64,000 bases of DNA from Methanohalophilus euhalobius (lineage in GTDB: Archaea > Halobacteriota > Methanosarcinia > Methanosarcinales > Methanosarcinaceae), in contig NZ_OBDR01000001.1 of assembly GCF_900215215.1 (NCBI RefSeq), positions 186,001 through 250,000 on the forward strand. The letters run 5' to 3'. A program made the position numbers and the translations under genes. The notes under the pieces are model-generated. The model made no database searches and was not told the DNA's origin. It saw only the letters and a list, made by a program, of their open reading frames with translations. Shown here one piece after another: positions 17,280 to 29,590 of this stretch. The number at the start of each line of letters is the position of its first letter. The first letter of the stretch is position 1.

Positions 17280-17693
17280 ATGTTCGATAAAATATTACCA
17301 CAACAAAAAAGCATGTCCACAAAATTAGGCGGATTACTTGTACTTGTAGGAGAAACAATGTTCCTATTCTCCTTGATGAACTTCCTGATGATCACAAGGT
17401 TGCAATATTACAGCGAAGGGGATTCTTTCATACGCACTCTCTTTCCTCACTATTTATTATTTGTAATAGCCCTATTCCTCGTGGCATTCACAGGTATGTG
17501 GTTTGCCTATGTTTATATCCTTCCCAGCAAACAAAAATTCTCCCAACAGCAGGCAGTAAAGGATGCACGCAGTCCGATGTATAACCGTCTGGTAGAAGTA
17601 CATGAAGACCTCAAAGGTATTGACAGTAAATTGCAGGACCTATCGGACAGACTTGATGAACTTGAAAAAAACCAGCGTCCGGGAAAAGAATAA
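17280..17693 (+). CDS. Two-helix membrane protein with C-terminal coiled coil
   Basis: A 137-residue protein of unknown function. There are two transmembrane helices (LGGLLVLVGETMFLFSLMNF and YLLFVIALFLVAFTGMWFAY), then a cytoplasmic tail with a heptad-like coiled coil (LVEVHEDLKGIDSKLQDLSD ... LDELEKN). ATG 17280 follows AAGGGAG at a good distance; the frame extends ten codons further upstream without support. It abuts the metallophosphoesterase start directly (stop at 17693, next ATG 17694), so it is the first gene of an apparent three-gene operon with the Lhr helicase. Confidence 0.65.
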   Translation: MFDKILPQQKSMSTKLGGLLVLVGETMFLFSLMNFLMITRLQYYSEGDSFIRTLFPHYLLFVIALFLVAFTGMWFAYVYILPSKQKFSQQQAVKDARSPMYNRLVEVHEDLKGIDSKLQDLSDRLDELEKNQRPGKE

Positions 17694-21355
<3,662 letters not shown>

Positions 21356-21416
21356 TAAATTCTGCATTTTGTTTCCTTCCAAAAACTAAAATACATTACA
21401 AACTGTTATTCTTACC

Positions 21417-22841
21417 ATGAGCTCAACTATTGAAGAGTTAGTCCAGTCATTGAATCCCAAACAGCAAGGTTATGTGAACCTCGAATTGCCCGACCCGACC
21501 AACGGTGAATACCTGCTTACTGTTTTCAGGCTTGTTCCCGGAGGGGAGATGAATATGCTACAGGCAGCTGCTGAAATCGCAGCGGAATCATCAACTGGTA
21601 CGAATTTCAGGGTAAATACCGAGACGAAGTTCTCAAAGGTCATGAATGCCCTGGTCTATCAGATGGATCTGGAAAGAGAACTTGTGTGGATAGCCTATCC
21701 CTGGAGACTATTTGACAGGGGAGGCAATGTACAGAACATCCTGACCTATATCGTGGGAAACGTCCTGGGAATGAAAGAAATATCTGCCCTCAAACTGCTG
21801 GATGTCTGGTTTCCTCCCTCAATGCTTGAACAATATGACGGCCCCGGTTTCACAGTCGATGACATGCGCAGTTATCTCGGAGTTTACGACAGGCCAATTC
21901 TCGGTACCATCGTAAAACCCAAGATGGGGTTGACCTCTGCCGAATATGCTGAAGTCTGCTATGACTTCTGGGCAGGCGGTGGGGATTTTGTCAAGAATGA
22001 CGAACCACAGGCCAATCAGGACTTCTGTCCCTACGACAAGATGGTAAAACATGTTAAAGAAGCCATGGACAAGGCAGTAAAGGAAACGGGGAAGAAAAAA
22101 GTCCATTCATTCAACGTCTCGGCACCGGACTTTGACACCATGATCGAGCGCTGCGAAATGATCAGGAATGCAGGGTTTGAGCCTGGAAGTTATGCTTTCC
22201 TCATCGATGGTATTACCGCCGGATGGATGGCTATCCAGACAATCAGAAGGCGGTATCCCGATGTTTTCCTGCATTTCCACAGGGCTGCCCATGGTGCCTT
22301 CACACGCCCAGAGAATCCCATAGGTTTTTCCGTGCTGGTACTGTCTAAATTCGCACGTCTGGCAGGCGCCTCCGGCATCCACACGGGTACTGCAGGAGTC
22401 GGAAAAATGAAAGGAACTCCAGAGGAAGATGTAGTTGCAGCCCACGGTATTCAGTACCTGAGTTCACATGGCCATTTCTTCGAACAGAGCTGGGCCAAGA
22501 TCATGGAAACGGATAAGGATGCTATATAGCTTGTGAATGAAGACATAGCCCATCATGTCATCCTGGAAAAAGACAGCTGGAGAGGCATGAAAAAATGTTG
22601 TCCAATTGTTTCCGGAGGATTGAACCCCGTCAGGCTGAAGCCTTTCATCGATGTAATGGGTAACGTTGATTTCATCACGACCATGGGATCAGGAGTACAT
22701 GCACATCCGGAAGGAACACGATCAGGAGCCAAAGCACTGGTACAGGCATGTGATGCCTACCTGCAGGGAATCGATATCAGGGATTATGCCAAAAATCACA
22801 GGGAACTTGCCCAGGCTATTGAATTCTTCCCGGAAAAATAA
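21417..22841 (+). CDS. rbcL: RuBisCO large subunit, form II/III type, with one in-frame TAG
   Basis: Full frame is 475 codons counting the stop, interrupted only by TAG at codon 371 (22527-22529). Before it lie PILGTIVKPKMGL, GGGDFVKNDEPQ (carbamylated Lys region), HFHRAAHGAF and loop 6 (GTAGVGKMKG). After it, LVNEDIAHHVILE and VSGGLNPVRLKPF continue the same frame with no gap and complete the barrel. A product ending at TAG would lack the essential GG-LNP phosphate site. Family length (about 474 in Methanococcoides burtonii, from memory) matches the read-through product. In Methanosarcinaceae UAG can encode pyrrolysine, so I annotate one gene. In archaea it acts in AMP/nucleoside salvage, making 3-phosphoglycerate from ribulose bisphosphate. 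Confidence 0.85.
22527..22529 (+). other. In-frame amber codon in rbcL (candidate pyrrolysine)
   Basis: TAG sits between ...TDKDAI and LVNEDIAHH in a region conserved across archaeal RuBisCOs; homologues carry an ordinary residue, such as Asn, at this place. The base context on both sides is normal coding sequence with no frame change. A GTG at 22533 could start a separate 102-residue downstream product, but it has no ribosome-binding site. Confidence 0.6.
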
Positions 22842-22875
22842 AATCGTATAATTGGGAAGTGCTTCCTGTGCGTGC

Positions 22876-22913
22876 AATTGCTGCGGGCCTAAAATGACGG
22901 CTTCGCAGCAATT
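22876..22913. terminator. Hairpin between convergent genes
   Basis: AATTGCTGCG (22876-22885) and CGCAGCAATT (22904-22913) form a perfect 10-bp stem with an 18-base loop. It lies in the 84-base gap between the convergent rbcL and glycoside hydrolase genes. There is no clear poly-T tract next to it, so it may be a 3'-end stabilising structure rather than a classical terminator. Confidence 0.45.
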
Positions 22914-22925
22914 TGCCAGAAATAA

Positions 22926-24158
22926 TCAGTCGTACTTATTCATGTAATTTTTATAGGCCCGGATATATTCGGCATGGGGCCAGATCAGAGGAGTCGTGAC
23001 ATATGCAAGTCCATCCTTCCACTTGGGGTGAGCACGGACATGTTCTATCATTTTCATCTTGCTGTCCCTGAGAATTTTGGCATTGGTATAATCCTCCAGC
23101 CACAACTCAAACCGTTCTATAGTTGATATATGTTCAGGCAACTGGTACTCATGAGCCATATCAACCACCCATCCCAGGTACATTTCTGCCATTTCTTTTT
23201 GATCAATATTTATGAAATGGTTTGCAAGCTCACAGGTAAAATGACACCAGGGGCCATAGCCACCATTATTCCGATCCCAGTGTTCAGGGTAACGGTTCAG
23301 GCCGCCAATTTCCTTATCCCATAAATTATCATGGATTCGTTTTACAGTGGACTTTATCTTGACATCCGAATCCGGGAGAAGGCCGAAATAAGCAGGTGCA
23401 TATTCCACAGCATCCACATCAATAACACTGGAGGCAAATGCATCATAACCTATTGGATTACTGCTCTTATCCTTCACACGGATACATTTTATAAAGGAAC
23501 GCCTTCGGGGACTGTAGAGTCGTGTCATGATGGCATTCCTGACCTTTCCTCCTTCTTCCTTCCACTTTGAGACGTCCTTGCCCAGGGCCTCGCCCATCTT
23601 CACAGCCTCCAGTACACCCGCACAGCATGCACAGTTGGCATAAATCTCAAAACCATGCTCATAAGCCGGATATTCATGAATACTGTTAACTGTATGAATA
23701 AGATCAACTTCTTCATTTTTATTCATCAGGATAAAACCGACTGCTTTTTCGACAATGGGCCAGTATTCTTCGATGAACTTCTTATCAGCCATCTTATCAA
23801 AAAATGAGCCACCCGTGGCCTCGAAATACTTCCCCAGCGCATAAAGGATAAGACCGTTTCCGTCTATCTGCAAATCCTTGTAACTTGCATCATTGCCGTC
23901 TATATCATACCGCTGGGAAAACTCACCCAGAGGCTTTTGCGCATTCAATATAAATTCGAGCCCTCTGCGGGCCTGATCCATAAGGTCAGCATCTATTGCA
24001 CCAAGGATATCCATCGAATGATCCCTGGGATAGATGAAAGGATATCTTGTACCGGGAGGACTTGCATAAAATCCACCCTTTTCATGCTGATTTTCACTGA
24101 GAATCTTGACACTGTTTTCATAAAGCCTGTGGGCTTCCAGATAATTCAATAGGATCAC
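22926..24158 (-). CDS. Glycoside hydrolase family 15-like (six-hairpin glycosidase)
   Basis: A 410-residue (alpha/alpha)6-barrel protein resembling glucoamylase-type hydrolases. Landmarks are GGFYASPPGTRYPFIYPRDHS near the N-terminus (substrate-binding YPRD), DLQIDGNGLILYALG near residue 105, and GGLNRYPEHWDRNNGGYGPW near 295 with candidate acidic residues. There is no signal peptide, so it acts in the cytoplasm. The start overlaps the upstream 176-residue gene by 4 bases, and a sugar-phosphoglycerate phosphatase gene precedes that. Turnover of a glycosylglycerate or small glycoside is a plausible but inferred role. Confidence 0.72.
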   Translation of the reverse strand: MILLNYLEAHRLYENSVKILSENQHEKGGFYASPPGTRYPFIYPRDHSMDILGAIDADLMDQARRGLEFILNAQKPLGEFSQRYDIDGNDASYKDLQIDGNGLILYALGKYFEATGGSFFDKMADKKFIEEYWPIVEKAVGFILMNKNEEVDLIHTVNSIHEYPAYEHGFEIYANCACCAGVLEAVKMGEALGKDVSKWKEEGGKVRNAIMTRLYSPRRRSFIKCIRVKDKSSNPIGYDAFASSVIDVDAVEYAPAYFGLLPDSDVKIKSTVKRIHDNLWDKEIGGLNRYPEHWDRNNGGYGPWCHFTCELANHFINIDQKEMAEMYLGWVVDMAHEYQLPEHISTIERFELWLEDYTNAKILRDSKMKMIEHVRAHPKWKDGLAYVTTPLIWPHAEYIRAYKNYMNKYD

Positions 24159-24685
24159 TCCTCTTCAGGATATTCGATTTTAAATACGGAAAACGATTTA
24201 TCAAGATAGCCGGAAACTTCATCCTTAGAGATGCCGGACCTAGCAATAGCCTGCTCATTATATTCTTTTGTATTACTTACAGGTGATTTGCTACCCAGAT
24301 GAAGGAGTTTGGCACCTGCCAGCTCAGCACGTCTTTTACTATAGCTATTATGCAATATACCCACGGCACTGGAAAGTGCAGGATAGTTCCAGCCTTCTTC
24401 AGATTGGTGTTTCTGATTCCTGACAAAATCGATTAGTTGCTGGTATTCTTCTGGCCTTTCCCCATATATTTCTATAAATTCTACAAGGTCATTGCCAAAT
24501 GGGCATACAGGCAAATAGTTTATGTTGTCGTCCCTTGCACCCTCAAATCCTGGACCTTCAATCTCAGCAAGCCTATAACCAATGGATTCAATCCAGTGGT
24601 AAGTCTTTTCCGGCCCTACCATATCCACCATTTCTATAATGCCCACAAGAAAAGCCTTGGGAAGCATATTTTCAAGTCGTATCAC
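24155..24685 (-). CDS. Hypothetical protein in the phosphatase-glycosidase cluster
   Basis: A 176-residue soluble protein that I cannot assign. It begins MIRLENMLPKAFLVGIIEMV and includes YLPVCPFGNDLVEFIEIYG in the middle and NEQAIARSGISKDEVSGYLD near the end. A segment resembling a regulatory sensor domain is suggested by WIESIGYRLAEIEGPGF, but this is weak. It overlaps the glycoside hydrolase gene by four bases and follows the HAD phosphatase by a short gap, so the three genes are probably one operon. Confidence 0.6.
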   Translation of the reverse strand: MIRLENMLPKAFLVGIIEMVDMVGPEKTYHWIESIGYRLAEIEGPGFEGARDDNINYLPVCPFGNDLVEFIEIYGERPEEYQQLIDFVRNQKHQSEEGWNYPALSSAVGILHNSYSKRRAELAGAKLLHLGSKSPVSNTKEYNEQAIARSGISKDEVSGYLDKSFSVFKIEYPEEE

Positions 24686-24707
24686 AATAATTCCCCCTGT
24701 TCTAAGA

Positions 24708-25532
24708 TCAAACTATATCTCTGTTCTCATTAGATCCGATTAATTTAATAATTGCACGGTTCCATCCCTCAGGCCCTATGCCTTCAACCCTGTTTATATC
24801 ATCATCCTCTATGGAAGGATCATGTTTACCATCTGGTTTCTGGACAAGGAAAGCCACATCCACCGTCTGTAACATGGGCAGGTCATTCTGACTATCTCCC
24901 AACCCCACACTTACCACAGAGGGATGAATTTTCCTGTATAATTCAGTCAATATCGAAACTGCCATTCCTTTATCATTATCTCCCATCAAATGCCAGTATC
25001 TTCCGCCTCTGGTGAAATTCAACCCCTGCGCAAGAATGTGCTCTTTGAGCAGTTCTGTTCCTGAATCATCTTCCATTTTAAAGGCTTCATCATATTCCCT
25101 TTCTTTGGCAAGTGTTGCAGATTCAATGCCAAGACCCGTATCCTCACTTACCTCTTCAGCGTTAAGGTCACCAAAACCAGTAATTGGGAGAGAGGTACGA
25201 TCTCGAATAATCGAAAGTACCCTGCGAAGCTCTTCATAGCGGGTTCCAAGTTCAATTATTTCATAATCCTCATTTTCGCTTGTATACTCAAAGTCTACAT
25301 TGAAATAGCCACGGGGGATGAAAATAGCCCCCCCATTTTCAGAAATAAAAGGATGATGAATATTTAGTTCCTTAACATAAACCTCTATTTCAGCGCGGGT
25401 CTTACTGGTACAGATAATCAGGGGAATGTCCTTTTGATCAAGCAATTTTATTGCATCAAGGGCAGCTTCATATGAATAGGTATCATGATCGATCAACGTA
25501 CCATCAAGATCGGTAAAAATAATATATTTCAT
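24708..25532 (-). CDS. Mannosyl-3-phosphoglycerate phosphatase family HAD hydrolase
   Basis: A 274-residue HAD type IIB phosphatase. Motif I is IIFTDLDGTLIDHDT at the N-terminus (two catalytic Asp); motif II is IICTSKTRAEIE; motif IV is SVGLGDSQNDLPML with the Mg-binding acidic residues. ISENGGAIFIPRG is typical of the mannosyl/glucosyl-3-phosphoglycerate phosphatases that make compatible solutes. I start at ATG 25532, which has GAGGGAG upstream; the open frame runs 18 codons further without support. The matching synthase is not in the window, so the sugar is not established. Confidence 0.82.
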   Translation of the reverse strand: MKYIIFTDLDGTLIDHDTYSYEAALDAIKLLDQKDIPLIICTSKTRAEIEVYVKELNIHHPFISENGGAIFIPRGYFNVDFEYTSENEDYEIIELGTRYEELRRVLSIIRDRTSLPITGFGDLNAEEVSEDTGLGIESATLAKEREYDEAFKMEDDSGTELLKEHILAQGLNFTRGGRYWHLMGDNDKGMAVSILTELYRKIHPSVVSVGLGDSQNDLPMLQTVDVAFLVQKPDGKHDPSIEDDDINRVEGIGPEGWNRAIIKLIGSNENRDIV

Positions 25533-25636
25533 TTTTAAACACTCCCTCACAGGTATCACATTATAGTACCAAAGCTCTGTAAACATATCTGATTGCTATT
25601 ATTATCTCTGTAGATTTCATTTGTTAGAAGAAGTAT

Positions 25637-25793
25637 GTGAACTACACCACGCTTACGCATGGTGCTTCCTGCTTCATTCTTTGAACTTATATTCACGTAT
25701 GCCTTTGACACTATTTATACTTTGTACCAAAACAACAAAAAGACGCATTCATCTCCTCCCTTAGGGGAGGAGTCTTCTGCTTATTCAGATAAA
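25637..25793. mobile_element. Short non-autonomous derivative of the IS200/IS605 element (MITE-like)
   Basis: This 157-bp unit has only the two ends of the 8571-9885 element. Its first 59 bases match 8571-8629 with two substitutions seen. The rest matches the left end 9781-9885 more loosely, including GACGCATTC and the terminal AGATAAA. The join is at the shared TATRTTCAC, so an internal deletion between microhomologies is likely. It keeps a perfect 8-bp hairpin, CTCCTCCC/GGGAGGAG (25752-25771), that is decayed in the full element. It lies just upstream of the asparagine synthase fusion gene. Confidence 0.7.
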
Positions 25794-25854
25794 CAAAGAC
25801 AACGTTTACCAATTACATGGACAAGAAATAATAAGTGGACAGGTATTACTTCAC

Positions 25855-27930
25855 ATGATGCAAAAGCTAATTTCAATATTCAACCCCCATATGGGTATTG
25901 CAACAAAAAGTAACATCATTAATAAAATCGGGAAAGGACAAACTGAAATTATAATGCCCACTGCAAATCATTTAGTAATGAAAATACAAGGAAAATCCAA
26001 TACAAATGGAAATAAAAAATCAGCTATAACTATTGTAGATAATGGTTTATGTGAAAGTAAATCTCATGTCCTTGCAGAGAAACTGGACACTCTCCTGAAA
26101 GATGATAATGGGAAACTGCAAGATCCGGGACTGTATATCGAAGATTTAAAGAGAGACTTAATTGGTGGTTTTGCTTTCATAACAAGAAGCAATAAGTGGA
26201 TTACCTGTGCAACTGATGTGCTAGGAGTGAAATCTCTATGGTATTCTACAGAAAATGGCTTTGCAGTTGCATCTGAAAAAAAATATCTTGAAATGACTGG
26301 TTACTATAATATTGAAAAAGTTGACCCGCGAAGTACCCCTAGTTATGATACCGAAGAGGGAACATTACATACATACAGTACCTATGAACTGAAACCATCA
26401 GTTGAACCTGCAACAAAGCAACCTGATGAAATCATAGAAGAATTATATCGGCTGCTTGGAGAATCTGTAAGCAGGTGTCTTCCTCCTTCCAGGATAGGAA
26501 TTTTGTTTTCCGGAGGTGTGGATTCCACACTTGTAAGCATGCTGTGCAAAAAATATAGCAAGCAAGATATCTGTTGCTATGTAGCAGGACTTGAGAATGA
26601 GATACAAGCACCCGATGTACAGCATGCACGAAAAATAGCAAACGAGCTGGAGTTGCCTCTGAAAATTATTGAAGTATCTCTCGAGGAAACAGAAGAAATC
26701 CTGAAAAAAATCGTTCCCCTGATAGAAACTACAAGTGTACCCATGGCGGGGGTTGCCCTGCCAACTTATATAGCAGGTCGGGCAGCAAAAGAGGATGGGA
26801 TCAACGTTCTTTTTACAGGTAGTGGGGCAGATGAAATGTTCGGTGGCTATAACAGGCACAAAAAAGCAACTGACCTGAACAGTGAATGTCTGAAGGATAC
26901 ACTCAACATCCATCTAAAAGATACTTATCGGGACGGTTTGATTGCATCCGAACTGGAGCTGGACTTACGCTCCCCTTTTCTGAACAGGCACGTTGCAGAA
27001 TACGCTCTGGGAATCCCTGCTGCCCTTAAGCTTAATGAAAAAGGCAATAAGATGATACTGCGCCAGGTGGCTGAAAGGGCTGGAATTCCTGCAGAATTTG
27101 CACTCAGGAATAAAAAGGCTGCCCAGTATGGGAGCAAGTTTGACAGGGCTATCGAAAAACTTGCAAAACGAACTGGTTATAAAAATAAAACGGATTATCT
27201 GAAGAACATGGAAAAAAATTACAAACCCAAACTTGGAGTACTGTTCAGTTCGGGAAAAGATAGTCACTTTGCAATGTACAAAATGAAAGAGGCAGGATAT
27301 CCGATCGAATGCCTGATAACAGTAAAAAGCAAAAATCCGGATTCCTATATGTTCCATACACCCAATATCAATATGGCATCCCTGCAATCCGAAGCCATGG
27401 GGATTCCCCTTCTTGAACAGGAGACAGCAGGGGAAAAGGAAGTTGAGCTTGATGATTTGAAAAAAGCAATCGAGAAGGCAAAAAAAGAATATGGGACCGA
27501 AGGAGTTGTAACCGGTGCCCTGTATTCAACTTACCAGAAAGAGCGAATAGAAGGTATCTGTTCAGAACTCGGAATGTATGTGTATTCACCTCTATGGCAT
27601 ATGGACCAGGAAGAAGAAATGCACAAATTGCTGGAAGAAAAATTTCATTTTCTATTCAGTAGCATAGCAGCTTATGGTTTAAACAACAAGTGGCTGGGTA
27701 AAGAAATTACCAAAAATGAGATCGATGAACTGGTAAAACTAAATGATAAAATAGGGCTGAATGTCGCCGGAGAAGGAGGAGAATTTGAAAGTTTTGTTCT
27801 TGACTGTCCCTTATATTCCAGAAGGATAGAAATAAAAAAGAGCACTGTCATAAATATTGATGAGTATACTGCACGCCTTAATATAGAGGATGCTATACTT
27901 GTACAAAAGGACAGGACACAAAATGAGTGA
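25855..27930 (+). CDS. Asparagine synthase-like / diphthine-ammonia ligase (Dph6) fusion
   Basis: A 691-residue protein. Residues about 1-190 are a degenerate class II glutaminase domain (GGFAFITRSN, DVLGVKSLWY). Residues 205-445 are an asparagine synthase PP-loop domain (ILFSGGVDSTLVSML, FTGSGADEMFGGYNRH). Residues 460-685 are a second PP-loop enzyme of the Dph6/MJ0570 type (LGVLFSSGKDSHFAMYK, VAGEGGEFESFVLDCPLY). The usual N-terminal MCGIAG appears as MGIAT (ATG 25891), without the catalytic Cys2, so glutamine hydrolysis is unlikely and free ammonia may be used. The start is uncertain: 25855 or 25891; neither has a good ribosome site. Confidence 0.82.
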   Translation: MMQKLISIFNPHMGIATKSNIINKIGKGQTEIIMPTANHLVMKIQGKSNTNGNKKSAITIVDNGLCESKSHVLAEKLDTLLKDDNGKLQDPGLYIEDLKRDLIGGFAFITRSNKWITCATDVLGVKSLWYSTENGFAVASEKKYLEMTGYYNIEKVDPRSTPSYDTEEGTLHTYSTYELKPSVEPATKQPDEIIEELYRLLGESVSRCLPPSRIGILFSGGVDSTLVSMLCKKYSKQDICCYVAGLENEIQAPDVQHARKIANELELPLKIIEVSLEETEEILKKIVPLIETTSVPMAGVALPTYIAGRAAKEDGINVLFTGSGADEMFGGYNRHKKATDLNSECLKDTLNIHLKDTYRDGLIASELELDLRSPFLNRHVAEYALGIPAALKLNEKGNKMILRQVAERAGIPAEFALRNKKAAQYGSKFDRAIEKLAKRTGYKNKTDYLKNMEKNYKPKLGVLFSSGKDSHFAMYKMKEAGYPIECLITVKSKNPDSYMFHTPNINMASLQSEAMGIPLLEQETAGEKEVELDDLKKAIEKAKKEYGTEGVVTGALYSTYQKERIEGICSELGMYVYSPLWHMDQEEEMHKLLEEKFHFLFSSIAAYGLNNKWLGKEITKNEIDELVKLNDKIGLNVAGEGGEFESFVLDCPLYSRRIEIKKSTVINIDEYTARLNIEDAILVQKDRTQNE

Positions 27931-28120
27931 TTATATGCCTACACCATCAAATGAACCAAAACAGATTAAGAAAAAAGAAGAAGAGCCGGGGGAAACTGCT
28001 GATGAGGAAATCGATGACTGGTGTGAACTTGTAAGCGGTGATGAACAGGAAGCAACAGAAACTGACCGCGAGATGAAAGAATGGTGCAAGGGAACTACAT
28101 CCAAAAAGGAAGAAAAGTAA
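27923..28120 (+). CDS. Small acidic hypothetical protein, 65 aa
   Basis: ATG 27923 overlaps the end of the fusion gene (stop 27928-27930), indicating coupled translation. The protein is very hydrophilic, with lysine- and glutamate-rich tracts and two similar short motifs, IDDWCELVSGDEQ and DREMKEWCKGTT, each with a W-C pair. This internal duplication might bind something through the cysteines. It is not recognised, and it may be disordered. Confidence 0.55.
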   Translation: MSDYMPTPSNEPKQIKKKEEEPGETADEEIDDWCELVSGDEQEATETDREMKEWCKGTTSKKEEK

Positions 28121-28142
28121 TGGTTCCCCTTCCTACAAACAC

Positions 28143-29588
28143 ATGAGTATAAATATGAAACTACCAGATCACCGTACCAAAATTGTATGCACGATTGGCC
28201 CGGCTTCCAGTCCCGAACCCGTACTCAGGCAATTGATACTTAAGGGGATGAATGTAGCCAGGATTAATTTTTCTCATGGTGATCTGGAAAAACACAGGGA
28301 AGTTATCCAAAGGATACGTAGTTTATCAACTGAGTTGGGAGTAACTGTGGCAATCCTTGCAGACCTGCCGGGCCCCAGAATAAGGGTTGGAGACCTGGAA
28401 AATGAACCTTTAACTCTTGAAAAGGGAGATACTGTTTATCTTACCCCTCTGGATATAGATGGTGGGAAAAACATCATACCGGTAAATTACAAAAGGCTTT
28501 ATGAGAGTGTAAGCCCGGGTAGCAATGTATTTCTCAATGATGGTTTTATCCAGCTTAGATGTCTGGGTAATACCGATAAAGGGGTAGAATGCAAGGTTGA
28601 AATCGGGGGTTATCTCACATCCCACAAAGGAGTGAATTTGCCAGGCTCCCGGATCTTTCTGGATGCTGTTACGGATGATGACCTGAGATTCATGAAGTTT
28701 GCCCTGGAGGAAGGAGTAAACATATTCAGCCTCTCATTTGTAGAAAGTGCATCTGATATTGAAAAGTTGCGACAATTTGCCCAGCAGCATGGTGAGTCCA
28801 TTTATGTCGTGGCAAAAATAGAAAGGGAAGAAGCGGTAAAAAACATAAATGATATTCTTGAGCATACCGATGCCATAATGCTTGCAAGAGGGGATCTGGG
28901 AGTGGAAACTCCGATCCAGCAAGTGCCGGTTTTGCAAAAAGAGATTATACATAAGGCAAACCTGCGGGGCAAACCTGTCATTACTGCAACACATATGCTT
29001 GAGTCAATGACAGAAAATATTCGTCCGACACGTGCAGAGGCCACTGATGTGTCCAATGCAATACTTGACGGAACCGATGCCCTGATGTTATCCGGGGAAA
29101 CGGCAGTCGGAAAATACCCGATTGAAACCGTGTTGATGATGACTGGAATCGCTTCAAGGACCGAAAAATGGAGGAATGAAACTGGCTGGGGAACTGAATT
29201 GCTTACAAAAGGCATTGATGAACTTACCATGTCAGTTAGTGATGTTATTGCCCTGCAGGTTTACCAGGCCATCAAACGTTTGAAAGTAGACCACACTGTA
29301 ACACCCACCATTTCCGGCCAGACTCCGCGCAGGATTTCCCGATTTAAACCCGATTGCTGGATATTCGCTATGAGCAGAAGCCAGGAAATATGTGAAACCC
29401 TTGCCCTTTCATATGGGGTTTATCCTATATATTCCCCGAATAAAGGTGGCAGCTGGGAACAAACTGCCTCTACATTGCTGAAAGAAAATCAGATAGCATC
29501 GGTTGGTGATCTTATAGTATTCACAGAAGGCCAGTCTCCCGGTAAGCCGGGAGGGACCAATATGCTGAAAATTTTTCAGATTGAATGA
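28143..29588 (+). CDS. pyk: Pyruvate kinase
   Basis: A 481-residue glycolytic enzyme converting phosphoenolpyruvate and ADP to pyruvate and ATP. Motifs: TKIVCTIGPASSP at the start, MNVARINFSHGD, the catalytic IYVVAKIEREEAVKN (active-site Lys), IMLARGDLGVETP with the metal-binding residues, and PVITATHMLESM. The C-terminal allosteric domain ends SPGKPGGTNMLKIFQIE. Length is normal. It lies downstream of the small acidic gene and converges with the HdrD-like gene with only two bases between the two stops. Confidence 0.95.
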   Translation: MSINMKLPDHRTKIVCTIGPASSPEPVLRQLILKGMNVARINFSHGDLEKHREVIQRIRSLSTELGVTVAILADLPGPRIRVGDLENEPLTLEKGDTVYLTPLDIDGGKNIIPVNYKRLYESVSPGSNVFLNDGFIQLRCLGNTDKGVECKVEIGGYLTSHKGVNLPGSRIFLDAVTDDDLRFMKFALEEGVNIFSLSFVESASDIEKLRQFAQQHGESIYVVAKIEREEAVKNINDILEHTDAIMLARGDLGVETPIQQVPVLQKEIIHKANLRGKPVITATHMLESMTENIRPTRAEATDVSNAILDGTDALMLSGETAVGKYPIETVLMMTGIASRTEKWRNETGWGTELLTKGIDELTMSVSDVIALQVYQAIKRLKVDHTVTPTISGQTPRRISRFKPDCWIFAMSRSQEICETLALSYGVYPIYSPNKGGSWEQTASTLLKENQIASVGDLIVFTEGQSPGKPGGTNMLKIFQIE

Positions 29589-29590
29589 TT

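Noticed and set aside
22533-22841. Separate downstream gene starting at GTG 22533
   Set aside because: It is the C-terminal part of RuBisCO in the same frame, with no ribosome-binding site and only two codons from the TAG.
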